DNA of 64,000 bases, taken from positions 47,712,252-47,776,251 of the forward strand of contig NC_134878.1 of NCBI RefSeq assembly GCF_041734735.1, written 5' to 3'. Shown here one piece after another: positions 48,401 to 63,100 of the stretch (the stretch's first letter is position 1; every line of letters starts with the position of its first letter). Made by a program: the position numbers and the translations under genes. The notes below the pieces were generated by a model, which was not told where the DNA came from, ran no database searches, and was given only the letters and a program-made list of their open reading frames with translations. The DNA comes from Babylonia areolata (lineage: Eukaryota > Mollusca > Gastropoda > Neogastropoda > Buccinidae).

Positions 48401-51400
48401 ACTGGCACCGTTCCTGATACAGTACCAACACAACACAATCAGAGATACCAAGCCCTGTCAAATGTTTGTAGGAACAATCAGGAAATTTGGTAGAAACATT
48501 TTGAGTATGGTAGGAACACTCAGACTCTGCACCACATCAGTAAACGTACAATTTATCTACAATGCATACAAACACTTGGGGCTACCTGCAACATGGTGTA
48601 ACTCTGAACTGCTACGGTTAAGCTGATTGGTCCACTCAATGCTGTTTCAATGTAAACACGCACACAATTAGCTAAGCATTATCATGAGACACCAAGTGAC
48701 TGCCCTGGCCTCATGATCGATGGGTCCAGAGTATATGGGTAATGTCATGACAGGAAAGCATGTGATCATGCTATACAGTCGAAAATGAACTTGTTGGAAC
48801 AGTTTTGATGTTGGCTAACATTGGAACAAAGTGCGACTGAGCAAAATACAGCAAAAATCGTAATAGTTTGCATCTCTGAACAATACATCATCTTCACTCG
48901 TTCAACTGGAAATTAACAAAAATTGTGCATCCACGGGCTTGTCGCTCACACCACACACTATCAGCACCATCTCAGCCCACAGCGGAATTCAAAGCACACA
49001 AAACATGACCAAAGGTTGGACCAAACAATCAAAAAACCCAACACATATAAAAAACAAACAAGAATTACAACACAGTGGCTTGATTTGCCACACCCCCTCG
49101 AACCCCTCTCCACTTCATGTTCTCCCCCAAACATACACACAAACACTAAAAAAGAAAAATATAAAATAACATGTATTTTAAGAAACACAATTTCAGAATG
49201 AGAAACACTTCTGTAAAATCATTGCAAATTGTTAAATGGCAGGTTTGGTACTCAAGAAAAACGACCCAAACAAAATAACACAGCATTCTAGTATGCAGGT
49301 TGCATGTCCATCTCTATAAATGTATGTATATTTAAGTATAGTTTATTTTATGTATTTATGTACACATGTATGTATGTTTGAATGTATATATCTTCGTATG
49401 TATGTACACATGCATGTATGCATGCATGTATGTATGTCTGTCTGTCTGTCTGTTAGTATGTACCTATATATGTTCATATGTATATATGCATGCAATTATA
49501 TATGTATGTCCATATGTATGCATGTATATATGCATGCACGTATGCATGTCTGTAGGTCTGTATGAAAAGAGGACATGAAACGACCTTCTTCTTCTTCTTC
49601 TTCTGCGTTCGTGGGCTTCAACTCCCACGTTCACTCGTATATGCGAGTGGGCTTTTTACGTGTATGACCGTTTTTACCCCGCCATGTAGGCAGCCATACT
49701 CCGCTTTCAGGGGTGTGCATGCTGGGTATGTTCTTGTTTCCATAATCCACCGAACGATGACATGGATTACAGGATCTTTAACGTGCGTATTTGATCTTAT
49801 GCTTGCGTATACACACGAAGGGGGTTCAGGCACTGGCAGGTCTGCACATATGTTGACCTGGGAGGGAGATCATAAAAATCTCCACCCTTTACCCACCAGG
49901 CGCCGTCACCGTGATTCGAACCCGGGACCCTCAGATCGAAAGTCCAACGCTTTAACCATTCGGCTATGGCACCCGTCATGAAACCACACAACAATCAGCA
50001 CTGACATGCAGTGGATGGTGACGGGCCCCTTGCCGTTCTGCTTGTACCAGTCGTTGACCATGCGGTGCAGTCGCAGCAGGGAGGTGACCGCGTTGGGCAG
50101 AGACTGGTAGTCGGGCCAGGGCTTGAACATGAACTGCTTCACCGCCCGCTCCTCCCCCTGCACACACAGGCAACACGGTGTGCTGGGTTTTTCAGAAAGA
50201 GCGAAAGAAAGAAAGAAAGAAAGAAAGAACGAACTACAAAAGCTAAAGAGTTCTGCAACTGGTTTACTCTGGAGTTGATGAAGAGAGACAGACGCCTTGC
50301 TGTTACAGATGATGATGATGATGATGATAAACAGCATTCGTACAGCGCATTTCTCTCAGTAAATTCAGACTTAATGCGCTGGCAATCATCCATTCACACG
50401 CAGCAACGCCTGAAAATGACCAACAATACTCAACCATACACAACACACACACACACACCTATGAGCAGAAAACAGCTCAAATCAACAATGGAGAAAAAAC
50501 AACACAAAAACGCCTTACAGAGCAGATGGGTTTTTGGCTGTGAACAGAGGGAGCAAAACAGATGGGTTTTTGGCTGGGAACAGAGGGAGCAGAGCAGATG
50601 GGTTTTTGGCTGGGATTTGAACAGAGGGAGCAGAACAGATGGGTTTTTGGCTGGGAACAGAGGGAGCAGAGCAGATGGGTTTTTGGCTGGGAACAGAGCA
50701 GATGGGTTTTTGGCTGGGATTTGAACAGAGGGAGCAGAACAGATGGGTTTTTGGCTGGGATTTGAACAGAGGGAGCAGAGCAGATGGGTTTTGGGGCTGG
50801 GATTTGAACAGAGGGAGCAGAGCAGATGGGTTTTGGGGCTAGGATTTGAACAGACGGAACAGATGGGTTTTTGGCTGGGATTTGAACAGAGGGAGCAAAA
50901 CAGATGGGTTTTTGGCTGGGAACAGAGGGAGCAGAGCAGATGGGTTTTTGGCTGGGAACAGAGGGAGCAGAGCAGATGGGTTTTTGGCTGGGATTTGAAC
51001 AGAGGGAGTGCTGCTGGTTGGTGCCCAACAGGCAGTGAATTCCAGAGGAGCTGTTTTCAGACAGATGACAGCAAACAGTGCGCTCACCCTGCCGTGGTGA
51101 CTGAGCTTGAAGATACGCAGGGTGACGTCGGGGTCCACGTCTGAGGATGACAGCAGCTCCACACTGAGGGGGCCGTGCTCCTCCGTGTACCCATACTCCT
51201 CGGGCCAGTACAGCGCACACGACTGCAACATGGCACACCAACAGTCACTGATCCACAAATCGGACACGCTTTATAAGGGAGGTCACTAGCCACATCTCCT
51301 TTTGATTCACCTCTACACTCCATCTCGCTCTCTATGATCAACTTCGGATCCACTCTGTTTAGGCATATCCAGATTCAAACACTCCACCGTTCTTTCTCTG

Positions 51401-54400
51401 TCTCTGGACCTTGCATTTGGAATGAACTTCCTCTTTCAAATCATCAGGTCTCCGCACTCAGCTCTTTCACGTCTGGCCTTAAAACCCACCTCTTCCCAAG
51501 ACAGCCTCCCTCCCTTGATCTCTTCTTTGTCTTCAGTTTTAGAGTCATGCATGCGTAAAAATAAATGGTGTGAAAGCACTTTTATTGGTACTGCAGAAGA
51601 TTCAGCGCTAAATAAATACTATCATCATTATTATTATTTCTCTGCATAAGTGGGGAGTAGTAGTTTTGCACAGGACAGTACTATCAGACACTTACCGGAG
51701 TCTGCACCAGTGGGTCATGGTTAAGTAGGTGTAAATAAATACTTATTTCATAAAAAAAGAGGATAACATTATGACTTTCAATAGATTCCTTGCAACGTTG
51801 GTACACTTCATAATAAAGACATACCATTCTGATTTTGGTTAATTTTCATTAAAAAGTCGTGTCAAATTCATGACACAAAATAATACTGTCTTGTGCTTTT
51901 TGAAAAGTGAAGAATAACAGAAATGTATTGACTACTCATAACAGACAGTCAGACAGTCCATACAGAGTCCTTTGACACATGCTTCCATATGAAAGAAATC
52001 TCCTTCCTTGAGTTTCACAACACAGTGCCACGACTTCCGAAGAGCAGTGCCAATTTCCTATACACTGTCGCTGTTGTTACTGGCCTTCCACCATAAAGCA
52101 AGGCTCAACGCTCTGCATATTTTAGAAACTGACATTAGCTTACAGTTGACCAACAGCAAATCGAGAGCTGTATGATCAATGGTTTCTCCACTGAAATGGG
52201 AATTCATTCACAGCTTAGTCTTTTGTGAAGGAGTGTGACTCTCAAACTAGGAGGCAAGATTGCACTGGCTCTTGGAGATGAAGCCTTGGGAGCTAGCTGG
52301 CCTTTGGGAACTATCCCAGTGCTGACTGTCCTAAAGCCCTCTTGGCCGAGAGAGTGGGGATTAACTTGGGCACTCTCCACTATAATCAAATTCTAGCCCA
52401 GATAGTCAGAACAGCAGTTGCCTCCTCTGCTGTTCTGATGGTCATAGTCGGACATGACTGACTATCATACCATAAAGTAAGACTTATTTCAAGACTGCTC
52501 CCAAGGTCAGCAGAACTGGTTCTTACAAAAAAGGTCTTAAAATATAAACTGTCAGTCTGATCAAAGAATTGGTATCATACTCATAGCTAAACAACACTGG
52601 GTTTTGTTCCCCCAACCATGCAGCACATTTCTACACATAGGCTACTGGTCATTATGTCAACACATCTTTTTCTCTTTCATAATTTTGCAGGATCTATCTC
52701 TCTGAAAATTACAAATTTCCACCTAAAATAGACAATCAACAATTTGGTAATTGAAGAGCAGACAACGATCAACAGACCTGTACACACACACACATGGACA
52801 TGATGCATTACCTTATCATTTCTGTCAAATTCGTTAAGCATGACAATGGCGTCAGAGTTGTAATCATACAGCATGCGCCAGAAATCGGCCACAGTGTTTG
52901 GGAGTGGCATCTGCGTCACAAGGAAGCGATCCTTCTGCGTGTAGCCCTGAAACAGAAGCATTCTGTAAGCCTCCAACAGGGACTCTCCAAACACACCACT
53001 GGGTACAATCACAGAAATGGTTGTGACAGATGGTTTCTGATCAACACTTCCACACGGACTTTCTGTGAAGTAAATTCTAGCTCACTGATGATTTACCGAG
53101 GATCTTCAGTTACTAACAGAACACAATCGGTTACTGTACAAATAGAGCACCCCGTTCAGTTTGTCACTGACCAAACAATTGGTTAATGTAAAAAATACAA
53201 CACCCTGTTCAGTTTGTCACTGACAAAACACAATCAGTTAACATACAAATACAATACCCTATTCAGTTTGCTCAAATGATTTTTATGACAAGATACTCAC
53301 ACAAAATACAAATGTGGATCTGGAGCTTTGTTCACTTTTGCTACGTCCACCAATTCCACGCGGGGTTCACACTGCTTTAATCCCTTACTGCAGAACCTAG
53401 GTGATATGGCATTAGTATAGTGCCAGTTTGAAGTGCAGTTACTTTTTTGTGTAGTTATTTGATGAAGTAACTGATTTTGATTAACAAAGGCAACATAATC
53501 CTATGAGGAAATAGACCAGATACAGAATGGTGACTGACACCTTGACCTGTAAAGCTTAGTCTTCTCCCAGTGAGCTGGCAGCCCCTCACTAACAAGTATA
53601 CTCGTAAACAGTAATCAAGAAGTTAAATCTTGACGTTCAACAACAAAGGTGGTAAGACCACCGGAGACAAATCTAACAGTGACAAGAACAGTCTGCATGC
53701 CCCCTCTGTGGAGGGATCACCCCAGGTTCTTCCCTTACCACCAGCACAGCTTTCTCTACACCCAGGCAGTCATTCAGAACACCACCCTAACTGCCTTGAT
53801 GCATTACCGCTTCACGGTTTTATCACTGAGAGCAAGCAAGAATCAAGAATCAAGGATATTTAATCTTTTCACCCCTTTTGGGGCATAGAGGATATTATGT
53901 AACAGCAACAGTATTTTATACCGCCCCTTCTGGGGCATGGAGGATATTATGTAACAGCAACAGTATTTTATACCAAAATTAAACATAAAAAATTAAATTA
54001 ACATAATCAGAAACAGAATACAAACCATATGAAACACAACATACATGATGATAGTATTTTTCTGGTATCAAACCTCAGGATAGATCAGACCACGTTGCTC
54101 ATCTTTGCAACAGTACTTAAGTTTAACCAAACTGTCTTGGCTGCATGAAATAAATTACACAGAAAGCCTCTTCCAACAAGAAAAATTAAACAATCGTTGG
54201 CCTTTTTTTCGCTGACGTTGTATTGCAACGATCTGACTGAAGCCTCTAATGTTACACACAATCAAAAACAAGAACAAAAACCACAAAAATTTCATCTTTT
54301 CTGCTGGTCAGACTTTAAAACTGGTATGGCATTAAACTGACATAAAGGTTAGATCCTTGTCCTGACATTTTCTGCACAAAGTTTGATATTCTGTATCAGT

Positions 54401-56452
54401 CGATGCTTATCTTCCTGTCTTTGCCAAATCTTTATCCAACAAGACATTTTGATTAGAATCACAGCTCCACAGAATTACTATTACATAAAATCTGTTGCAA
54501 GCGACAAAAAAGCCAAATTTATTTATTACTATCCATAAAGCCAAACTAATTTACTATTATTTCATATTCATCACATACAAAAACAATAACTGCACAGTAC
54601 AAAAAAAAGTGCTTAACACAGGATTAATGTACAAAACGATAGGAGAGCAAATGATAAGAATGATTATAATAATATCCCTTTCTGTTATTCCGTGGGTTAT
54701 CTCAAACACTTAAACCCTGAAGTTCTTCAGAACTCTTTTCACACAAACTCTAAACTTTTCCTACCTCTCAGAAAAAAAACAACTTTCACACGAGCAAACT
54801 GACTAAACACCAAGTGTCTGACTCACCGACAGGAATATTGCATTGATGTAGTCATTGCAGCCGTCAATAGGAGTGTACAGAAACGGCCGACTTCGATTGG
54901 CTGGAAGCAAGACAGTGACAGAGAGATTAGATCCTAATGTTTATAACTATCTTCATAAACTGGCCATCATGATTAAAGCTTTATAATCAAACTTTTGAAT
55001 TATCATGACAAAATGAACATCATGCTTATCCATTCCAGACAAATGTTATGGCTACTTTCATGTTGGAAACTCAGACAGATTTCAGTTTCAGAGACTCAAT
55101 AAATGATTTTCATGAACAGTGCTCCAAACATATCCATTTTCAAATCCCACAGTCAATACAAACCTGGCACATTAATTCCTTGACTGCTGAATCTTGGTGA
55201 AATGAGTTTGAAAGGCAGTCGCTACTTTTTGTGTATTTACCAGGTCCAGTGTGCAGCATGCACACGTAAAAGAACCCACAGCAACAAAATTGGCAATATT
55301 CTGTAGATAAACCCACTCTGATAGGGAAAAAAAAACCCACTTGTGGGCAGAGAGAAAAAAAAGAAAAGAAAAGAAAAGGGTGGCGCTCTTGCTGTAATGA
55401 AGTGCTCTCCATGGTGAGAGCAGCCAGTATTTCACACAGAGAAATCTGTTGTGACAAAAGAGCAATACAGTACAGTATACAAGACAATGTACCATACAAT
55501 ACAAAACATCAGTCAAGCTTACCAGGCAGCACGTTCTTGAACCTGTTCTTGGCCATGTTGTCTTCGGACAAGGCTGCCGTGCACTCTGAGCGATCAATGG
55601 TGGGTGACAGTAACTGCACAGTCTGCAACACAACACATACACAAATAGAAGCATTACCTTGACATGAAATCTACACGCACACTACAGTGAGATACACACA
55701 CAGATAGCATTCGTTAATAGGTACAATCTTTACAAAAAGAGTAACTGCACAGTCTGCAACACACCACATACACAAATAGAAGCATTACCTTGACATGAAA
55801 TCTACACACACACTACAGTGAGATACACACACAGATAGCATTCGTTAATAGGTACAATCTTTACAAAAAGAGTAACTGCACAGTCTGCAACACAAATAGA
55901 AGCATTACCTTGACATGAAATCTACACACACACTACAGTGAGATACACACACACAGAGCATTCGTTAATAGGTACAATCTTTACAAAAAGACTAACTGCA
56001 CAGTCTGCAACACACTACACTCTGAAAGTGTCTGCAACACACTATCACTGAAAGTTCATTAATCTTTATATCATGGAATGTATTTGATTTAAACATGGGA
56101 TGGTGCCTTGATGTCTCATTTCTGCACTTAGCTGAGTGTGTGGAGCTTGCACTGTGGGTGTGCAAGATATATATATATATATACACACATGCAAACATGT
56201 GGCCAAAAGCACTGAGAGAGAGAGACAGAGACAGAGAGACAGACAGAGACAGAGAGACAGATAGAAACAGAGACAGAGAGACAGAGAGAGAGAGACAGAG
56301 AGAGAGAGAGAGACAGACAGAGAGAGAGAAGATAGGTGTACATCACATAAAAACATGTCATACTTCGTAAGTCTTTCTCACATTCTGACATTCACCTCAT
56401 CCTTGAAAAAGGTCTATAGTATATAAAAAAAAATTGAATGTTTCTATTTCTG

Positions 56453-56491
<39 letters not shown>

Positions 56492-57056
56492 TGTGTGTGT
56501 TTTGTTCTTGTTTTTCTGCTTGTTCCAACATGAAATTTACACTGCCTGTATTCTGACCGTAGACTTTCAATCAAGACAGTTCCACACCCCCCACCCCAAA
56601 AAAACCCCCACTCACATCATACTGTTTTTCCAAAGGATTTTCCGAGCCGTTCTCATTCTGACTCATCTCCTCAAAGGTGGCCCTGAAGGATGACTTGGGG
56701 ATGGTGGTGTCTCCGGCAATTACTGCTTCCAGCAGGGCGTCATACACAAACATGTACTGCTCCTGTGGACAGACAAAAAAACCACACTGTGTAAATACAC
56801 GCCAAAATATATGCAAAAAGGATGTGCAGGAAATGGTCCACAATATGGTCTGGGTACTGTATAATAAACTAACTTTTTTGACTGAGAGGCACTCTAAAAT
56901 AGACTGTATAGTAATGGCCCACAATATAGTCTGGATACAGTATCATTTGCTAACTTTGACTCGTCGCACTCTAAAGTGATTTCTCGAAGTGTTTTTGTCT
57001 GCTTTTTCACTTTGCTTATTGTACATAGTGAATGCATGTTTTGCAACATCGGGTGA

Positions 57057-57099
<43 letters not shown>

Positions 57100-57134
57100 T
57101 GTTGTGTGAAAGAACAAAAATGCACTTGGTAGTA

Positions 57135-57177
<43 letters not shown>

Positions 57178-60100
57178 CATCAATGCACTCGGTAGTAATG
57201 TCCAATACATTTGCAAATATTTCAGTACCATTTCCACAGACATAAATTTTCTTCTATTTTTCTTCAAAATATTTTGTGTATTTTTTTTTTCAGAAAATCT
57301 TGGTTATCTTCCCATGATTGTAAGCTATCCTGTCTACAATGACAATATAACAATCATACTCTCCATTCATTTTCCTTCATTAAAACATGTACTCTTTCAT
57401 ACTGTTGAACATTATTTGAATTTTTGTGATTTTTTTTGTTTTTGGTTTTTTGGGTGAGATTGGTGACTTTTTGGGAGACAAACAATTACAAATCTTTCCA
57501 GGAGTCGAAAAAGGCTTCCAACGACATTGTTCGTTCTTTAGTTTAACGTCTTTTCACTTTGGAAACTCAGACAGATTTCAGTTTCAGAGACTCATTATTC
57601 GTATAGCACTAACCCTGTCTGCCCTATCCCTGCACTATAATCATCGTCACAGTAACACATTATATTACCTGTATCACACAGAATCATTACACTGTTTCTA
57701 TAGCGATAACCCTGTTCCTCCTATCCCTGTACTGCAATCATTACGACACAACAGAACCACATTCCATCATCCCTGCAGTGCGGTGAAGGGAGAAGAGAGG
57801 GAGGGGACACTCACGCAGGTCTGGATCATGTTGACGCGATTGCCGCGCATGTTGTGAGCCGCCTGAAGCACGTCCACCTGGCCCTCGTTGTTGGCCTGGT
57901 CCAGCAGGTAGTGAAGGCCGATGTAGGTCCCCGTCCGCCCGATCCCTGCACTGTAATCATCGTCGTCGTAACACATTGTTTTACTTATATTATATATAAT
58001 AATTACAATATATAGCGATAACCTTGTCCCTACTATCCGTGCACTGTAATCATCACAACAATAACACAATATATTACTTGTATTATACAGAATCATTTCA
58101 TTATTCATACAGCAATAACCCTGTCTGCCCTATCCCTGCACTATAATCATTGTCATAGTAACACATTATATTACCTGTATCACACAGAATCATTACACTA
58201 TTTGTATAGTCCCTCTTGTCCCTCCTATCCCTGACTAATCATTATGATATTAATATATTACTTGTATTATACAGAATCATTACACTATATATATATATAG
58301 CGATAACCCTGCCCCTCCTATCCCTGAACTGTAATCATTATGATAATAATATATTACTTGTATCATACAGACTTATTACATCATTTATATAGTGATAACC
58401 TTGTGCCTCCTATCCCTGAACTGTAATCAGTATGATAATAATATATTACTTGTATCATACAGAATCATTACACTATTTATATAGTGATAACCCTGTCCCT
58501 GTACTGTAATCATCATCATCATGATAACACATTATATTAATTGCATTATATAGAATCATTACAATATTTGTATAGTGATAACCTTCTCCATGCTATCCCT
58601 GTTATGTATAACCAATACATTATTTATGTAACGACAACCCAGTCTGCCCCAATCCCTGCACTGTATTCATCATCATCATAACAACACATTATATTACTTG
58701 TATCATAACAGAATCATTACACTATTTATACACTAGTAACTTTGTCCTATTCCAGCACTGTAATCATCACAACAGTAACGATAACCTTGTCCTTCCCATT
58801 CCTGCACTGTCATCATTATAATAATAATAATACATTATACATTACTTGTATCATACAGATTCATTACAGTTTCTATACAGCAATAACCCTCTCCCTCCTA
58901 TTCCTGCACTGTCATCATCATCGTCATAACAACACATTACGTTACTTGTATTATACAGAATCATTACATTATTTATATAGCGATAACCCTGTCCCTCCTA
59001 TTCCTGCATTGTCATCATAAAAAAGGGGGTCATTTTGAACTGGCCTTTACAAACTCCTCCCCAACTTCTCTTTCCATTACAACTTGATGGAAGCAAACAA
59101 AGAGAATTCAACTTTAATAGTCTATACCGATTCTGACTTGGCTAAATTTACCCCAAGTGGTCAGGTTATTTCAACGTAGCCTAGAATGATGCCTATTGCT
59201 CTGAGCGTGGGAGGTCTGGGGGGAATGGGAGGAGGGGGGGGGGGGATCAGTTCTGACACACTGTAAGCTCACCCCAGGGTGGTCATTCCAGGTTGGTCTA
59301 CATAGGAGGCAAAATTGCACTGGCTCTTAGTGCTGCATCCTTGGGGGCTAGTTGGCCTTTGGGAACCATTCCCAAAGCGGACTGTCCTAAAACCCTCTTG
59401 GCTGAGAGAGTAGGCAATGTAACTTGACAGCAGTTACCTCCTCTGTTGTTCTGATGGTCTTAGTCGAACACGACTGACTATCATACATAGACACATAGAC
59501 CTTGGTGTTAATCTCTACCAGACAGCTGTGTCCCCGGGGGTAACAACAGACCCAGGAGGTGGTGGGATAGGAACTGGCTGGCATGGACAGCAGGGTTTGA
59601 CCCCCGTACCTGCAGTGGCACAGGATGGGCGCGGTGTTGTCAGGGCTGAAGCTCTGCACTTTGCGGCGGAAGGCCAGCAGGGTGGTGGGGTAGGTTGGGG
59701 CCCCGTGGTCTGACCACGTGCAGAAGTGGAACTGCTTGACGATGCGGCTGTTCTCGTCCTGCACAGCAACAAGGACAGGCGTTCAGATGTGACGTAAACA
59801 CCAGGAGGCTCTGTGGCTGTGTGCAGGACCTGCAGCCTACAGCTACCTTCATCACGGAGACTGGGCTTTCCATCTCACAATCGAACAACAAGAAGCAGAT
59901 GTGACGAAACATAGTTGTCAGTCTGTCTCCTTCCGTGGGCGTAATTGTTAGTCTGTGACAGGTGCAACAGCCAAGTGGTTAAAGCGTTGGACTTTCAACC
60001 TGAAGGTCCCGACTTTGAATATCAATAATGGTGTCTGGTGGGTAAAGGGTGGAGATTTTTCTGATCTCCCAGGTCAACATATGTGTAGACCTGCTAGTGC

Positions 60101-63100
60101 CTGAACCTCCTTCATGTACATACACATGCAGAAGATCAAATGTGCACGTTAAAGATCCTGAAAACCATGTCAGTGTTTAGTGGGTAATGGAAATAAAAAC
60201 ATACCCAGCATGCACACCCCTGAAATTGGGAGTATGGCTGCCAACATGGCGGGGTAAATAAACAAAATGGTCATACACATAAATGCTACACGTCTGTCTG
60301 AGTGTGTATGTGTGTGTGTCTGAAATCTGATCGAATGACACTGGAAACGAATGATGAGTGCCCAATGGCAGCCATCAGTCAGCTCTACCCAGGTAGACAG
60401 CCTGCTGTGCAAATGACCCTGAGTTTGTAAAGCGTTTAGAGCTTGGTCTCCGACTGCAGATAGGCACAATATAAATATCCATATCATCATCACCTTCTGC
60501 AACCCTCTTGTGTTTCCTTTTTTTTCCTCCCCCCTCCCCCCTTCCCATTGTAGTCTTTGTGCGGTATCTGTGCTTGTGGGTTGGTGTTAACTGTGTGTGT
60601 ATGCACGCATGTGCATGTTCAGAGTGCATGCGCACGAACACGTACATGTGTGTGTTCAAGGCATAAATTCCAGGTTTTCTTGGCATGCAAAAAAACCCCA
60701 AAAATTGCCAACAGGAAAAAGGTACAACAAAGTAAGAGTGGCCAACTATCAAGTCCAGAAAAAAAAAGAAAAAGAATATTCAAGGCGCACTAAAAACAAA
60801 CAAATAACAAAGCTGAATGGATCTGCAAGGCGAGGGTCTGGGTTCAAATCCTGGTCTCAGCATTTCTTCCAAGTCTGACCAGAAAATCAAACTGAGCGAT
60901 TAGTCATTTGGATGAGATGATAAACAAGGTCCCTTACGCAGCACACATTTGCGCACTAGAAGAACAACAACTTGGCAACATAAAGTGTTGTACTCTGGCA
61001 AAATTCTGAAAAAGAAATCCACTCACAAATATATATGTGTGCACTCAAGGCCTGACTAAGCATTTTGGATTATGCTGTTGGTCAGGCATCTGCTTAGCAA
61101 ATGTGGTGTCGTGAAGCGTGTATGGATTTGTCTAAATGCAGTGACGCCACCTTCAGAAGTTAAAACTGAAAGTGAAACTTACTTTGGAGATCTCAAAGGT
61201 CCTGATGATGAAGTCGGTGTACTTTGCAGTGTCCACAATCCGCACGCTAACATCGCCGTATTTCATCGTGCCCTCATCCGGCCAGTACTGCTCACACTTT
61301 TTCTGTCAGGCACAGCACAGCATCGCATCAATCTTTTTTTTTTTTTTTTCCTTTCTCTAAACATTTTTGATCAGTTTTAACAGGTCGACGTTACTGAGCA
61401 ATGAACTTGAAAAGATTAGAAAACATCCAAAATCGCTCCTCGTTATATCTGAGTTTGATTCCTAAATGTGTAAGAAAAGGAAACAGGAAAGAAAAAAACA
61501 ACAACCAAAAACAACACATTCTTAAGAACATAGATAAACAAACTGACAGACAAGATGACAGACAGGCAGACAGACTCTATATAGGCTGGATATTATGTTG
61601 TCATTCATTTGTTATGGTCTTTTGCAAAATTTCTAGGACTTGTATGTTCACACTAACTGCATCCCTTTCTTGCACAATCACATGTTGGTCATTTTATTCC
61701 ACACTGAAAACAAGCAGCACACACATCCACAAACAGATGTCACAAAGGATGGCAACAAGAAGACAAGAGGTCACAAAGAACGGCAACAAGAAGACGTCAC
61801 AAAGGATGGCAACAAGAAGACAAGAGGTCACAAAGAACGGCAACAAGAAGACAAGAGGTCACAAAGGATGGCAACAAGAAGACAAGAGGTCACAAAGAAC
61901 GGCAACAAGAAGACAAGAGGTCACAAAGGATGGCAACAAGAAGACAAGAGGTCACAAACAACGGCAACAAGAAGACAAGAGGTCACAAAGAATGGCAACA
62001 AGAAGACAAGATGTCACAAAGGAAGGCAACAAGAAGACAAGAGGTCACAAAGAGCGGCAACAAGAAGACAAGAGGTCACAAAGGATGGCAACAAGAAGAC
62101 AAGAGGTCACAAAGAATGGCAACAAGAAGACAAGAGGTCACAAAGAACAGCAACAAGAAGACAAGAGGTCACAAAGGATGGCAACAAGAAGACAAGAGGT
62201 CACAAAGAATGGCAACAAGAAGACAAGAGGTAAAAAAGAACAGCAACAAGAAGACAAGAGGTCACAAAGAATGGCAACAAGAAGACAAGAGGTCACAAAG
62301 GATGGCAACAAGAAGACAAGAGGTCACAAAGGATGGCAACAAGAAGACAAGAGGTCACAAAGAATGGCAACAAGAAGACAAGAGGTCACAAAGAACAGCA
62401 ATACAAAGAATGGTAACAAGAAGACAAGAGGTCACAAAGGATGGCAACAAGAAGACAAGAGGTCACAAAGAACGGCAACAAGAAGACAAGAGGTCACAAA
62501 GGATGGCAACAAGAAGACAAGAGGTCACAAAGGATGGCAACAAGAAGTCACAAAGGATGGCAACAAGAGGTTACAAAGGATGGCAACAAGAAGACAAGAG
62601 GTCACAAAGGATGGCAACAAGAAGACAAGAGGTCGCAAAGGATGGCAACAAGAAGACAAGAGGTCACAAAGGATGGCAACAAGAAGACAAGAGGTCACAA
62701 AGGATGGCAACAAGAAGTCACAAAGGATGGCAACACGAAGTTACAAAGGATGGCAACAAGAGGTTACAAAGGATGGCAACAAGAAGACAAGATGTCACAA
62801 AGGATGGCAACAAGAAGTCACAAAGGATGGCAACAAGAAGACAAGAGGTTACAAAGGATGGCAACAAGAAGTCACAAAGGATGGCAACAAGAAGACAAGA
62901 TGTCACAAAGAATGGCAACAAGAAGTCACAAAGGATGGCAACAAGAAGACAAGATGTCACAAAGGATGGCAACAAGAAGTCACAAAGGATGGCAACAAGA
63001 AGACAAGATGTCACAAAGGATGGCAACAAGAAGTCACAAAGGATGGCAACAAGAAGACAAGATGTCACAAAGGATGGCAACAAGAAGTCACAAAGGATGG

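Noticed and set aside
50518-51241. Minus-strand frame (254 codons) joining the 36/41-bp array to a phosphatase exon
   Set aside because: It runs in a different frame from the real exon 51088-51222 and crosses a clear acceptor; shadow frame.
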